A model generated the notes under the pieces. It ran no database searches. It saw nothing but the letters and a program-made list of their open reading frames with translations, and was not told where the DNA came from. A program made the translations under genes and the position numbers. This document shows, one piece after another, positions 22,843 to 35,055 of a DNA stretch of 64,000 nucleotides (position 1 is the first letter of the stretch; each line of letters starts with the position of its first letter). The DNA comes from Daucus carota subsp. sativus (lineage: Eukaryota; Streptophyta; Magnoliopsida; Apiales; Apiaceae), in NCBI RefSeq assembly GCF_001625215.2, contig NC_030389.2, positions 470,930 through 534,929 on the forward strand, read 5' to 3'.

Positions 22843-24436
22843 ATGGCAACTCAAGAGTCCTTGGTTTTCAAAGTAACACGACAGTCACCGGAGCTAATAA
22901 CTCCAGCAAAACCGACCCCACACGAGTATAAGCTTCTCTCTGACATAGATGATCAAGAGGGGTTTCGTTTCCAAATCCCAAACCTCCAATTCTATCGAAA
23001 GAGAAGTCATTTTGCTGATGTCCCTGGAATGGACCCCGTGAAAGTCATTAGGGAAGCACTCGCCAAAACTCTTGTTTTTTACTACCCTCTTGCAGGCCGG
23101 GTACGAGAAGGTGCAGGTAGGAAACTCAGCGTGGACTGCACTGGTGAAGGAGTGTTGTTCATAGAAGCTGACGCGGATGTCGCACTTGAGCAATTTGGGG
23201 ATGATCTCCAGCCACCATTTCCCTGTTATGAGGAGCTTCTTTTCGATGTCCCTGGCTCTACTGGAATTCTTGATTGTCCTATTCTCCATATTCAGGTACA
23301 AGCAATCAAGCATTTTTTTATTTTTTTTTAACTAATGCGGCTTAAATTGCTTTACAATTTGAGTATTTGTTCTAAGATATTCTCGAAGTGAGCGATATTC
23401 TCAAGGTGAACCAGAGTCGAACCTAGGATCTGGGTCAACAGAGGATAAGCTCTTAACCACTGGGCTATCCAACATAAATTAGTTTTGTGCTCGATCCTTT
23501 TAATAACAATCTATGCAGGTGACTCGGCTGAAATGTGGAGGATTCATACTGGCCTCGCGCATCAACCATACATTGTGCGACGCGGCTGGACTCGTTCAAT
23601 TCCTGACTGCTCTAGGCGAAATTGCAAGAGGCGCAACTGCACCCTCTGTTCCTCCAGTGTGGCAAAGAGAACTACTCAATGCAAGAAATCCCCCTCGTAT
23701 CACCTGCACTCACCACGAGTACGATGATGTAGCTGAAATTAACATGCCTCTCGACGACATGTCCCACCGCTCATTCTTCTTCGGCCCCTCTGAGATTCAT
23801 GCCCTCCGTCAATCCCTCCCCCCTCACCTTAATCAAAGCTCTTCCTTCGAGCTGATCACCGCTTGCCTCTGGCTCTGTCGCACTCGCTCCCTCCAGCTCC
23901 ACCCCGAAGAGGAGGTCCGCATTCACTGCGTTGTCAATGCACGCACAAAATTCGTCCCTCCAATCCTGCCTCTCGGTTACTACGGAAATGCATTTGTCTA
24001 CCCCGCAGCTCTCACAACAGCAGGAAAATTATGCAAAAGTCCTTTGGCATACGCTTTGGAACTAGTCAAAAAGACTAAAGAAGTCGTTACAGAAGAGTAC
24101 ATGAGATCCGTCGCTGATTTGATGGTCCTGAAAGGCCGGCCTCATTACACAGTTGCCCGAACCTACATCGTGTCCGACTTGTCACGAGCCGGGTTTCGAG
24201 ATGTCGATTTAGGGTGGGGGAAGCCTGCTTATGGAGGTCCGGATGGTGGTTTGCCTGTGGCGAGTTTCTACGTGCCTTATGAGAACAAGAAGGGTGAGCA
24301 TGGAACTTTGGTGGCAGTTATGCTACCAGCATATGCGATGAAAATATTTGTGGTGGAAGTTGATAAATTGTTGAAGAACAATAACTCATCACTACTCCTT
24401 CATGATTCTTTACTTCATATCAGATCAGCAATATAG
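22843..24436 (+). CDS. BAHD acyltransferase 5 (BEBT/AMAT-like)
   Basis: Exons 22843-23295 and 23519-24436 around a 223-base phase-0 intron give 456 residues. ATG at 22843 (MATQESLVF) is preferred to upstream in-frame codons because it aligns with BAHD 1 and follows the TATA box by 70 bases. HxxxD is H168-TLC-D172; the DFGWG motif is [13 protein letters not shown]. Exon 1 has a three-residue longer loop ([13 protein letters not shown]) like BAHD 7. Exon 2 is visibly more GC-rich at third positions than its neighbours, so it may be older or less converted than the 13-21 kb pair. A tRNA-derived SINE occupies most of the intron. No lesion seen. Confidence 0.93.
23311..23475 (-). mobile_element. 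tRNA-derived SINE in the intron of BAHD 5
   Basis: On the minus strand an RNA polymerase III A box (TAGCCCAGTGG, at 23467-23457) is followed about 33 bases later by a B box (GGTTCGACTCT, at 23423-23413) and, at the far end, an A-rich tail (T-run at 23313-23329 on +). This is the layout of a plant SINE. The arms do not fold into a complete tRNA. Target duplications are not clear. Confidence 0.65.
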
Positions 24437-24684
24437 GGTTTACGTTTATTTTTACTTTCATCAGCTCCTAAGTCTAATATCAGTGGACTGGTGGCTCCAT
24501 AAGTTAAGTGACAGAATAAACTTTTTTTCGGTTGTAAGCTGTTTGTTTATCTTATTTAGTTATGGATTGAAAATGAAGGAGAAATAAAGGGTCTTTTTAG
24601 CGTTCATGGATGGCCATGAGTAACATTTTTATTGACGAAGATTTTTATATAAATCACTTTATAGATATAACTTTTTTTCAAATT

Positions 24685-24920
24685 ACTCCCTCCGTCCCAC
24701 AATACATGTCCCTTTGATTTTTTTCACGTAATTTGAGGTGCAAATAAAACATACTTCTATATATTATTTTTAAAATTTTTTTTTTCTGAATAAAAGTATA
24801 ACATCCATATTTTTATTCAGAAAAAGAAAATTTGAAAAATAATATATAAAAGTATGTTTTATTTGCACCTCAAATCACGTGAAAAAAGTCAAAGGGACAT
24901 GTATTGTGGGACGGAGGGAG
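24685..24920. mobile_element. Stowaway-like MITE, near-perfect hairpin
   Basis: CTCCCTCCGTCCCACAATAC and its exact complement form the two ends, and pairing runs through CATGTCCCTTTGA, TTTGAGGTGCAAATAAAACA and AGTAT into an AT loop. TA flanks both sides (24683-24684, 24921-24922). It lies about 250 bases after the BAHD 5 stop. Confidence 0.88.
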
Positions 24921-26218
24921 TAATGTTTATTCTCATGAATAGACGAGGCAAACATAATAACATATCCAAAGCATTTTCCATGGAACGCGTAGTCTTTTTT
25001 CATGTGTTCGTTCACAAAAGTCAAAAACTCCAAAATCGAAAGAAATAAGGATGGATGTATAGTCAACTACATGCAAGTCGTCAAGAACTTTTGACCTAGA
25101 TCAGAGCAGAGCCATGCATTATCTTGGGGCTGAAATCCTTTTAAGCACGCGCACATAGGAGAATTGTGTCAGCTTTACGTATTCATTATAGCGACCACAA
25201 CCGTCCATTGGATAAGTAAAATGAAGTTTCCAGTTTATTTTCGCATTTTCCGATCACACCCGCCGATTGATCCAGTTTTTTTTTAAAAATATTTTTACGA
25301 AAAAAATTAAAAGAAATGCTAATCACATGTAAGTGAGAATTACTGATAATTGATAAAGAAATTTTAATTTATATACTTAGATAAAATTAACGATATTTAC
25401 AACTTATTAGGTATAAAAATATTAATCTAATAATAAAATATTATAAATTATATTAAAATTGTTCATATAAATTCTATTTAGTCAAGTTCAAAAATATAAA
25501 TATGTCTTTAAAAAAAGTTTGGATTTTTACTTAATGCTGGTGACTTACCTAAGAAAGGTATACTCCCCTTCCGCTAAAAACTACAACAAAAGTCCAATAA
25601 ACCTTCCATTAAAATTACATGGAAAGTCCAATATATTTGTTTGATCGACGGAAGTCAATTTTGTACTTCTTCCATCATATTGTTTAATTAATTTACAAAT
25701 TTATTATTTAATATATTTCAAATAATTATTGAATCCTTTATTTATTACAAAAATACTTTGAATAGTATTTTCTCTATATTACTCTTTCTTGTTATAACAT
25801 CGGTCTAAGGTGTATTTTGTATATAAATTATTAAATGAACTAATTATTTAAACTTACTCCCGACTCTAGACTAGATTATATTAATAAAGTTCTGACAAAA
25901 TATTAGTATCAACATGTTATTATTTTCTCATCATTTTTATCGTTGAACTAAAAAACATATTCTATATTTTTCAATAAAGAAGTATAATTTAACAATAATA
26001 TTCTCATTTAAACATGAGTATAATAATAAATTAAATCTAGTTAACTAATAATTATAATTATTAAACATATTAATTCAATGATAATAATAGTAATCATGTT
26101 TTCTGTGGTGATCCGAATTTAGCACGTCCCATTCGATAACGATACATGCTTCCTTGCAGTGATCCGGTTTTGGTTTTGTTTCGTTCACCGTGGGAAATGA
26201 ACAAGTAAACCATATATA
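24921..26218. other. AT-rich gene-free stretch
   Basis: Very AT-rich. No coding signal, RNA gene or convincing repeat seen. Confidence 0.4.
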
Positions 26219-26449
26219 GGGGCCGTTTGGGTGAGCTTAAAATAAGTGCTTCTTGCTTAAAATAAATAAGTGGAGTAGAAGTTAGAAGCAAGATAAGACT
26301 TATAAGTGATTAAAGTGTTTGGGAAATAAGTAGAAGCCCTGAAACAAAAGCTAGCATTCCTAGCTTTTTATAAGTACTTATTGACTTATTACACAAACGG
26401 TACGAATAAGTGCTCATAACTTATAATCCAGAAGCCGGAACAAACACCC
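26219..26449. mobile_element. Probable hAT-like MITE
   Basis: Starts GGGGCCGTTTGGGTGAGC with AATAAGTGCTTCTTGC inside, and ends with inverted TAAGTGCTCATAACTTATAA and AACAAACACCC. The GTTTGGG/CAAACACCC type end with ATAAGT-rich arms is common in plant hAT MITEs. The target duplication was not resolved. Confidence 0.5.
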
Positions 26450-27340
26450 ACATAAACTTTTGACCTGGTCCCCTGTCCTCTATGTGTGTAACATATAAAA
26501 CATGCACGGTCCTGTATTATATTATGTGAACGGACAAATACAAAAAAGAAATTTTAAAAAATCAAATGTCTTATATTCGAAAAGGAACTCTCTTTTTTGC
26601 ATTCACAGAAGGCTCTCCAACTCCTGACAAAAACTTACACCAATGAGATTATCAAAGCCGCTTCAAGGAGACGGTCTCAAAATTTTGACCTGATCAATTC
26701 ATATGAGATATAAACAACATGTTCATGTATAATATTGTTAATCCAGCTTTCTTTTATTATTATTATTTTTTTAATTTCATTTTCGTGGAAGATTTATTCT
26801 TTCTTCCGACTCCCAACCAGTGGCGGAGCCAGACAAAATACTTAAAGGGGCACTTTTAATTTTTCGATTATTTTCAAAATATGTTACTTAATTAGTTTTA
26901 CAAATTCGAACAACAACTACTATAAACTGAAACAAACAGACCTGGCTAAACATCCTACCCTTCAAATCTTATTTAAAAACCAAACTGCTACCACAACTGA
27001 TTTAGACATACAAATCCTAGAGAATCATGACCATGCTGAAACTACTGCTAGAACTGAAATAGACTGAAGTTGTGATAATTTCATGGAGATAAAATTTTTA
27101 AAAATCTAAAAATATTAGCGAAAATAGTAGGACTCGGAATCTTTCATTTGAATGTAATACCATTCACAAAAAATGTGCGAAACTCAATATATAATACTTT
27201 CAAAATTTCGACTAACGATAGAGTGATATTTTTTATACAAATTTTTCTAATGAGTGTCTCATTTGAGTCAATTTGGGAATCAGTGACTCAATTGATATAT
27301 TTGGACGAAATGAGTCACCTACTTGATAATTATCCCTTTA

Positions 27341-28551
27341 GGGTCTGTTTGGGAGTGCTGTTAAAAATTGCTGTTGCTGTGAGTAAAAGTGCTGTTAAAA
27401 AAAGTGCTGCTTGTAAAAGCTGAGACTGTTTGGTAAACTTGATTCCAAATGTGCTGTTTGAGTAAAAGCTGAAAACAGTAATTTTTTTGTTAAAGTGCTG
27501 TTTAGAGTTATAATTATAAATACAATATTATTTTATTCATTATTTCATAGACAAATATTGAACAACAAATATAATTGTGTAAAATTAGAAAATAAAACGT
27601 CTCTGTTTTTTGCCCTATTTCGAAAACAAACTGAATCCTGTAACCTGTAGGATGCCTTGATCTTATCTTAATAAAAAGGTAAGTCATTGTTATTTACTAT
27701 AATACGTTATTAAGATAAAGTATTTTTTATGTGTGTGTATTGCAAGTTTACTTCAATTTGAATAGTAACAGATGCAAACCTTTTTTTAAAATCTAACTTC
27801 ATTATTTTGTTTTATGTATGAGTTTTTTCAGAAAAATATGTTATTAATATATGTATAATTTGTAAAAATATATATATATTTCATAATTTGTAATAATATA
27901 TTTGCAAAATTATATAATTTTTGTAAAATAATTTCAACAAAAACGCATCATATACATTTTATATTCAAATATAAATATAAATAAAATTATATAATTTACA
28001 TTTTACCAAAATATACTACTTAAACTTATTTTTTATAGACTGATATAATTTTCTTCTTCGTTTAATGTATATTACTCACCACATTTAATTTTTACCACTA
28101 TATTATAATTTATTTTTTTTAAACAACAAATTTATTAAAACCAAAAAATATAACCTTAAAATTCATTTAAAAAACAACCAAATATATTTTAATAATTCAT
28201 TATGAGTTTTCCTTTTAAATTTATTACAAAAAATTTCACCTACCAATAATCCAAGTTATAATAAAAAAAATGTTTTATACATATTGTATTGTTTTGTTTA
28301 AAGTGTAACAACTAGGGTATAGTTATACAAAAATAATTACATGTGCGGGGGTTCGATGGCAGGACCTGTAACTACTGGGCGCAACAGCAGTTTTTGTGAA
28401 AAGCAGGGGTATACCAGCTTTCTGTAAAAGCAGCTTTTGGACAAAAAGCACGGTTAGAAAAAGCTGATTTAAACTTTACCAAACAGTTTTGTACCAGCTG
28501 TTTGACAAAAAGCTGCTGTTGTGGTTGACAACTGCAACCCCAAACAGACAC
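27341..28551. mobile_element. Non-autonomous hAT-like element, about 1.2 kb
   Basis: Left end GGGTCTGTTTGGGAGTGCTG and right end CAACCCCAAACAGACAC are imperfect inverted repeats. Both arms carry many copies of AAAAGCTG / CAGCTTTT and GTGCTGTT, subterminal repeats of the kind seen in hAT elements. The inside is AT-rich and non-coding. Confidence 0.6.
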
Positions 28552-30830
28552 TTAATAATTTATGCGGAAGACAAAACATACAAATATTACTAATATGTGG
28601 GGCTCACAAAGGGAAACTTGTGGGGCACGTGTCCCGCCAGGCCCCAACGTGGCACCGCCCCAGCTCCCAACGGAAAGGAAATTATTCCTCGATTTTTTAT
28701 AGGAAAATTGGATGTCTACGTTTCTGGTGTATATATTATTTTTAAGACAAAAAAATAATAAACACAATGGGTTTAAGATTATCAGTTTCTTCTTTTCAAC
28801 TAAACTTGTTTATTTTTATAGTTAGCGTGCACCCAAAGTGAAAACATACAAGGCGAACTCAGGCGAACTCAACTCAATACATACTTACATTTGGTAATTC
28901 GATGGAGGTTAATGAGATAAATCTAAGATACATCTCTGGCCACCTAATTTTTTATTTAAAAATCAGCACTAGCTGCCGGCGGATAAATGTTTCGATTGAC
29001 TGTCAAGTGGCAACTAACAATGAGTTAGGATCATATTATTCAATCGCAAAAATATCCAAATTCCACAAGGAAAAGTCAAACTTATCACGCACAGTCAGAT
29101 AAATATAAAAGAATTAACAGATTTATAGTGCAACAGTCCTTACCCGGCCCCAAGTTGATTATCAGTTCAAGCATGTGCTATAATTCTTTTATAATCTTCT
29201 TGTTGGGGTAATTCTTTTACATTTATCGGTTCTTTTAACCGAGTTTAGAATTTATAATTTAACATAATTTCATATAATAATTTGGGATTTAGAATATCTA
29301 CTTTGATAAATTTGATTTATTAATAATTGTATAAATTATTAAAATATAATAATGATAATAAAAATAGTTTATAATAAATAACTTATGATTGATTGGCAAC
29401 TTTTATGCAAAAAATGATTGGAAAAATCAAAGTCACATGGAAAACACCGCTAACTTCTTGCGGAGCTTATGACTTAGTATTACGTTATTCACTTTAATAT
29501 CATCAACTTTCAAAGTCTAAACAAATAAGCTCTCTAAATATAATGAAATGCAACACATTTTTTCCGGACAAAGTTCAAATTCTCGATTTCACATAATAAT
29601 TATAAAACTACAAAACTTCACAAAATCATAATCAAACATATATAGAAACATATATAGATGTTTTGTATAATTATTATTAAATTTGACATACCCACGTCCT
29701 GACTAAACATGAATAGCTGTTTACTATAGTTTATACTTCTTTTTCTCATTTTTACACATTTTTTTATAGAATTGGTTTCATTGTTGATGGATGCACGCTA
29801 TAATATATATCTATGCTGTCATAATTTAATAGGATAGCTAGTTAATTTGACTGAAATAGTTGGAGCAAATTAGTTAAATATTACAAAGCCAATTGTTTAT
29901 ATTACTTTACCTAGCCGCATGGCTAGTAAATATTTTTACATTATTTTACCGAGTCATTAGCAGGCTACTACGAGATTGAGTTGCATTGGTCAAAGAACAG
30001 AGTAGGTACATATACATACTCCCCCTGACTAAATTTAAGTTGCCCAGTTGAGTTTAAATACCGCCTTCGAGTTTATAAATTTATTATAAAGTCGTAGTAC
30101 AATATAATTGACCGAGTCTACTGTCTAGTTTCATTTGCATGATGTTTATCACCTAATTTTATTCTCTTTATAGTTCTTAACCTATATTATTTCTGTGCAA
30201 CATCTCATCTTATTCTCTTTGTAGTTCTAAACCTCTATTATTTTCTTGATTAGATTAGTGTTTGCGCATGCATTTATGCAATTTACTTGGTCTAGTGGTA
30301 TAGCTCACGGCAAAGTTCCATTCTCTCGGGTGTATGTTGAGCTAGGTGAGAAAACTGAATCGGAAGTTATAAAAAATCATGTAAATTCGGTTTAATTTTC
30401 TTAAAGTTCGGGCTTTTTTTAATAAAAAAGTTTGCCAAAATAAACTCTTATTTGAGGGAGAAAAATTCCTTCAGCCCCACGTCATTCCTAATTTCCTGAG
30501 TACAATTTCATTTATATGAAGGGAGCGTTAATGCCTCATTTGGTTGACTAAAGCAGCCCACTTGATCCATATACTTATAAGTACAGATCATTGCTGACAC
30601 CGAGGTTTTGTTCACGGTGGTTGGTGGGGGTTTGGTAACAGGATTTGACAATCTATACTTTTCGTCTAAAATTTCTTTAACAGGATAATTATTAAAATTT
30701 AATAGTTTAATCCACATACAATCTATCTATTATGAAAAAGAAATGTATGTTGGTTGTTGGCCGTATAATCGAGGCTTAAAGCATAAAGTCAACTTTGTAT
30801 TGTGAAATCAAGAAGATATGAAGGTGAACC
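28552..30830. other. Gene-free stretch
   Basis: No protein homology recognised. At about 30290 a lone TGGTCTAGTGG (A-box-like) hints at a decayed SINE head on +, but no B box follows. Confidence 0.4.
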
Positions 30831-31476
30831 GAGCTGTTCCGAATGAGCTCGGCTCGTTAAGAACTCGTTCGACTCGGCTTGTTAAGTTAATGAGTTCGAA
30901 CTTGAACACAAAAAATTGTTTGTTAAGAAAACAAGCTCGAGTTCTTCAGGAAATTTTTATAATATCATATGTTATTGAACTCAGAATTCAACATATAATA
31001 TATTTATAGATTTTAGTGATGTAACCAAAGCTTCGGAAAATAATAATTTTATTTGGTTTGCTATTTTAACCGTAAAGTAGAAGTTTGACTAATACAGCTA
31101 ACTAGTGTTTAATCCTAATTTAGTGTTTTGATATTTTAAAAAATATTTTTTATCCATCCAACCGTATGGATGTTAACATATATACATTTTGGTGAAATAA
31201 TAAAGGTTTAAAAAAAAATATTATTTGGTTAGCTATTTCAAGATTCAATTAGCGGTTTGTCCCTAACTTTTTTTCTGGCTCGGCTCGACTCGGCTTGTAT
31301 TTGTTCGCGAACAAGCTTGTGTTTGGCTCGTTAGTTAACGAGCTCGAGTTTGAACACAATTTTTGTTCGATAAAAAAGCTAGGCTCGGCTCACCTCGGTC
31401 AAAACTCGGCTCACCTCGGTCAAAACTCGGCTCACCTCGGTCAAAACTCGGCTCGGCTCGGTTCATGAACAGCCCC
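30831..31476. mobile_element. hAT-like element with GAGCTCGGCTCG subterminal repeats
   Basis: The left end GAGCTGTTCCGAATGAGCTC pairs loosely with the right end GGCTCGGTTCATGAACAGCCC. Both arms are packed with GCTCGGCTCG and ACTCGGCTTGTTA motifs. AGGTGA lies next to both ends (30822, 31477), a possible partial target duplication. It includes the 21-base tandem repeat at 31384. Confidence 0.55.
31384..31458 (+). repeat. 21-base tandem repeat, about 3.5 copies
   Basis: The unit CTCGGCTCACCTCGGTCAAA (plus one A) repeats perfectly three times, then runs into a partial copy. It lies inside the right arm of the hAT-like element. Confidence 0.85.
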
Positions 31477-31946
31477 AGGTGATATCGATCTGAATCATTT
31501 TCTGTTTTCTATTTATTAAAATATTTTATATTTTTCTTTCCTAAAATATTTTTTGCTTATAAATTTTTACAAGCCTCTATTATAATAAGTATTTTACATC
31601 TATTTTCTGAATACATTTAAATATAAAAATAATATATGTGTTTTAAAATTATAAAGTCAAATAAAAAATTGCAGTCAATAAAATTAAATGGTCGTTTTCT
31701 AACCCTACGTTTTTGGAGGCGCCATTTAGCGTGTGAGAACTTGTTATATACTTTTTTTAAAGTTATCAAATGGATTGGTTTCGGTATTACTTGTAATACT
31801 AATGTAACTTATTATCCATTATTTTCCATTTATACTAAAAGTCGTGATCATGGCTTTAACTTAAGAAATCCGACTTATTATTTAAAGTAACGAAGTAGAT
31901 TATAAATGATAAATGATCTTAACTTATATATTATTGAAATTTATTA

Positions 31947-32270
31947 GTGTTTGGGTAACTTTTATTTTTTTGAATGTTTGGTAATTTAAATTTATAAATT
32001 AAAAAAAATAAATTATTAAAATAAAAAAAATTATTTATAAATAAATTTTATTACATATTAAAAATTTAAAATCTTCATAATAAAACGCAAATCGCTAAAA
32101 CCTAACTTTTTCTTAGCATTTTTGATTTTCAGCTTTTGGCTTAACCCTCCTCCCTCAACCCCCACAAAAAAAAAACTTTTGCCCCAAGTACTACATAAAA
32201 AATAGAACTTAAAGTGTTAAAAAAAAACAAAAAGTGCTTATTTTAAACTTGGCTAAACACCCGCATAATT
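31947..32270. mobile_element. Possible hAT-like MITE upstream of BAHD 6
   Basis: GTGTTTGGGTAACTTTTATT at the left and TTAAACTTGGCTAAACACCC at the right are loosely inverted. The inside is A/T-rich. No clear target duplication. Confidence 0.35.
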
Positions 32271-32544
32271 TGTTTAGGAGATCAATGAGAATAATTATTT
32301 TGTATATCCAAAAAAATATAAAACAATAATAATTTTTATAATTACCTTACTTTTTAAATATTATATTATTATGTAACAGAAAAATAATATTCTCTGTATT
32401 ATATCATGTTAAACCGTGTTCGCGACCCTTATACTAAATATTCATACCATTATTAAAAAATGATAAACAACTTTTGGACACAAATGTGAACCAGAATACA
32501 GGGAGGGAGGTGTATATTATAGACCGGGACATACAGGCTTCATT

Positions 32545-32552
32545 TATAAATA
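32545..32552 (+). promoter_or_regulatory. Probable TATA box of BAHD 6
   Basis: TATAAATA about 80 bases before the ATG at 32628. Confidence 0.6.
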
Positions 32553-32627
32553 GAAAGCTAGCTTGTTCAAATTATCCACCCCCTCTTGAACACTCTCACA
32601 TTTCTCTCAAACTCTTGACCATATTTC

Positions 32628-34815
32628 ATGGCAGCACAAGAGCCCCTGGTTTTCACAGTAACAAGAAAGTCGCCGGAGCTCATACGTCCGGCGACACAGA
32701 CCCCGCACGAGTACAAACTCCTTTCCGACATCGATGATCAGCAGGGCCTCCGTCTTAAAATCGCGAACGTTCAAATTTACCGAACCAAAAATGAAGTGCA
32801 AAATTTGGACCCTGTGAAGGTGATAAGGGAAGCGCTTGCGAAAACTCTCGTGTTTTATTATCCGTTTGCGGGCCGGCTACGAGAAGGGGCCGGGATGAAA
32901 CTCGGCGTGGACTGCACCGGGGAAGGAGCGTTGTTCGTGGAAGCGGATGCGGATGTCACGCTTGAGCAATTCGGTGATGAAATTCAGCCACCGTTTCCGT
33001 GTTTCGGGGAGTTTTTGGCTGATGTGCCTGGCTATGGGATAACTCTTGATTGTCCTCTTCTCCATGTTCAGGTATATATATACTTGATTTGGCATATATG
33101 TTTGTTTGTGTTTTTCATATAATTTTGTAGTCATGCATGCCGATTCGAGATTAATATTTTCCTAACAAATCAAGCTGATCAGTGGTCCGGCTTTTTTCTG
33201 GCACATGCAAAATATGTGTTCGAGATCGAGCTCGTGAAGGAACTGAGCCGCCCTCGATCCTTATCATATATTAACGAGTTCGAGCATGTTGGCGATCAGC
33301 TTATTAGTGGCAAAATTAAAAAATAGAGGTCGAGGTTTAAGTCCATCAAAACTAACTAAAGATCTTTAAAAGATTTATGAATTGGATTTTTGGATTGTAT
33401 CCTAAATATAAAGTGTTTAAAGGATTCAAAAATTAGGATGTATACAATTTTTTTCTGTGTCAACGAGTAAAACCCGAACCAAAGGTCGTAAGTCGAGTTC
33501 AAGCCGCGCATGCTAGTAGCCCAGCTCGAGCTCAATTTTTTAACAAACAGTGCAATTTTTTGTGTGGGAGCTCGAACTCTGAATATTCATCGGATTGATA
33601 CTTAATAAGTCGATCTCGAACTGGTTCGCAAAGAACTCAGTTTTGAAGATCTCTGCTTGCGTGTGTCAAAAGGTTCATCAGTTTTAGCAAGCATTAGGTA
33701 AACTACCAAACTGGACAAAGTATATATGTGTACGTCTCAGCAAATATGAAATATGGAAATAAAGTTTTAGCAAGTACTAAATGAACTTATATTTCTTGGT
33801 CCTGGATCCATTTATCAGTACAAAGTTATTTAAATCAATCAGTGTATGATATTTCTTACGGATCCATTTGATTACATATATATAGGTTACTCGGCTCAAG
33901 TGCGGAGGATTCATACTCGCCTCGCAAATCAACCACACAATGTCCGACGCTGCTGGAGTTGTCCAATTTCTGACTGCTCTAAGCGAAATTGCTCGAGGTG
34001 CAGCCGCCCCTTCAACTCCCCCCGTCTGGCAAAGAGAATTGCTTAGCGCAAGGGACTCGCCTCGTATCACCTGCACGCATCCTCAATACGATCAGAACGT
34101 ACCTGTGATCGATGATTTACCTGTCAGAGACCTTCGCTCATATTTCTTCGGGCCAAACGAAATCCGTGCCATAAACCAATTGATCCCTCCGCACATTGGC
34201 AAATACTCTTCCTTCGACATTCTCACAGCCTTTCTATGGAGATGTCGCACCCGTGCCCTCCAGCTTGGTCCTCAAGAGGAGGTTCGCATTTCTTGCTTTG
34301 TCAACACACGCGCAAAATTCAATCCTGTCCTGCCTAAGGGATACTATGGGAACGCTTGTTTGAACCCGCAGGCCGTGACAACAGCAGGAAAGCTCTGCGA
34401 CGGTCCGTTTACACATGCATTGGAGCTTGTTAAGAAACTTAAACAAGGCATTACAGAAGAGTACGTGAAATCTGTAGCCGATTTGATGGTTTTAAAAGGC
34501 CGACCTCGTTTCTCAATGCCTCGGACCTATACTGTATCGGACTTGACACGTGCCGGATTTGGAGACGTCGATTTCGGGTGGGGCAGGCCGGCTTATGGAG
34601 GTCCTCCCGGGTGTGGAGTGGAGATGGGCATATCTGAGGTGAGTTTTTACATACCACATACAAACAAGAATGGGGAGAAAGGAATGATCGTGCCTGTTTG
34701 CTTGCCAGCAAGTGCACTGGATAAATTCGAAGTGGAACTCAATAGCATGTTGAAGAACAATAGTCAAGTGGCCTTGATTGATAATACCTCACTTCCTATC
34801 ATGTCAGCACTCTAA
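32628..34815 (+). CDS. BAHD acyltransferase 6 (BEBT/AMAT-like)
   Basis: Exons 32628-33071 and 33886-34815 with an 814-base phase-0 intron give 457 residues. HxxxD is H165-TMS-D169, followed by AAGVVQF; DFGWG is followed by [11 protein letters not shown]. It is diverged from the other copies in exon 1 ([20 protein letters not shown], [11 protein letters not shown]) and is set apart from them by about 8 kb of transposon-rich DNA, so it probably belongs to an older duplication together with BAHD 7. All known catalytic and structural motifs are present and both exons are open. Substrate cannot be assigned. Confidence 0.92.
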
Positions 34816-34880
34816 TTCTTTTATTACTAAGTGTGAGCTGAAAGTTTGGTGTTGTAATATATATATGTTTGGTTTATCTG

Positions 34881-35055
34881 GTGTGTGCTCACGAGCACAT
34901 ATCAAGTATTAAATTTTATGTGTATTTAATTTATTTTGATTGATGTAATTTGTGCATATGCAGGGAGGTCGCCGTTACTAAAAAGTAGGAGTCAATCAAA
35001 ATAAGTTAAACTTATGAAATTTAGTATTTAACACGTGCGCATGAGCACATGTTAG
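34881..35055. repeat. Inverted-repeat (foldback) element after BAHD 6
   Basis: TGTGCTCACGAGCACAT and AAGTATTAAATTTTAT on the left pair with AAATTTAGTATTTAACACG and GCGCATGAGCACATG on the right, with TTTTGATTG/CAATCAAAA further in. It is probably a small MITE and begins only about 65 bases after the stop codon. Confidence 0.55.

Noticed and set aside
22894-23313. 139-codon minus-strand ORF opposite BAHD 5 exon 1
   Set aside because: Equivalent antisense frames occur opposite other BAHD exons; they are shadows of codon usage on the + strand.
23405-23485. A tRNA gene on the minus strand
   Set aside because: A and B boxes are present, but the acceptor and T stems do not pair and an A-rich tail follows, so a SINE is the better reading.
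27148-27423. A 91-codon ORF on +
   Set aside because: It runs into the left arm of the hAT-like element and resembles no family; low-complexity AAVAVSKSAVKKSAACKS comes from subterminal repeats.
29200-30400. An LTR retrotransposon in the gene-free region
   Set aside because: No paired long terminal repeats, primer-binding site, or gag-pol similarity could be seen.
31636-31890. An 84-codon ORF on +
   Set aside because: AT-rich, no recognised motif, no neighbouring exons. Possibly a decayed fragment, but unsupported.
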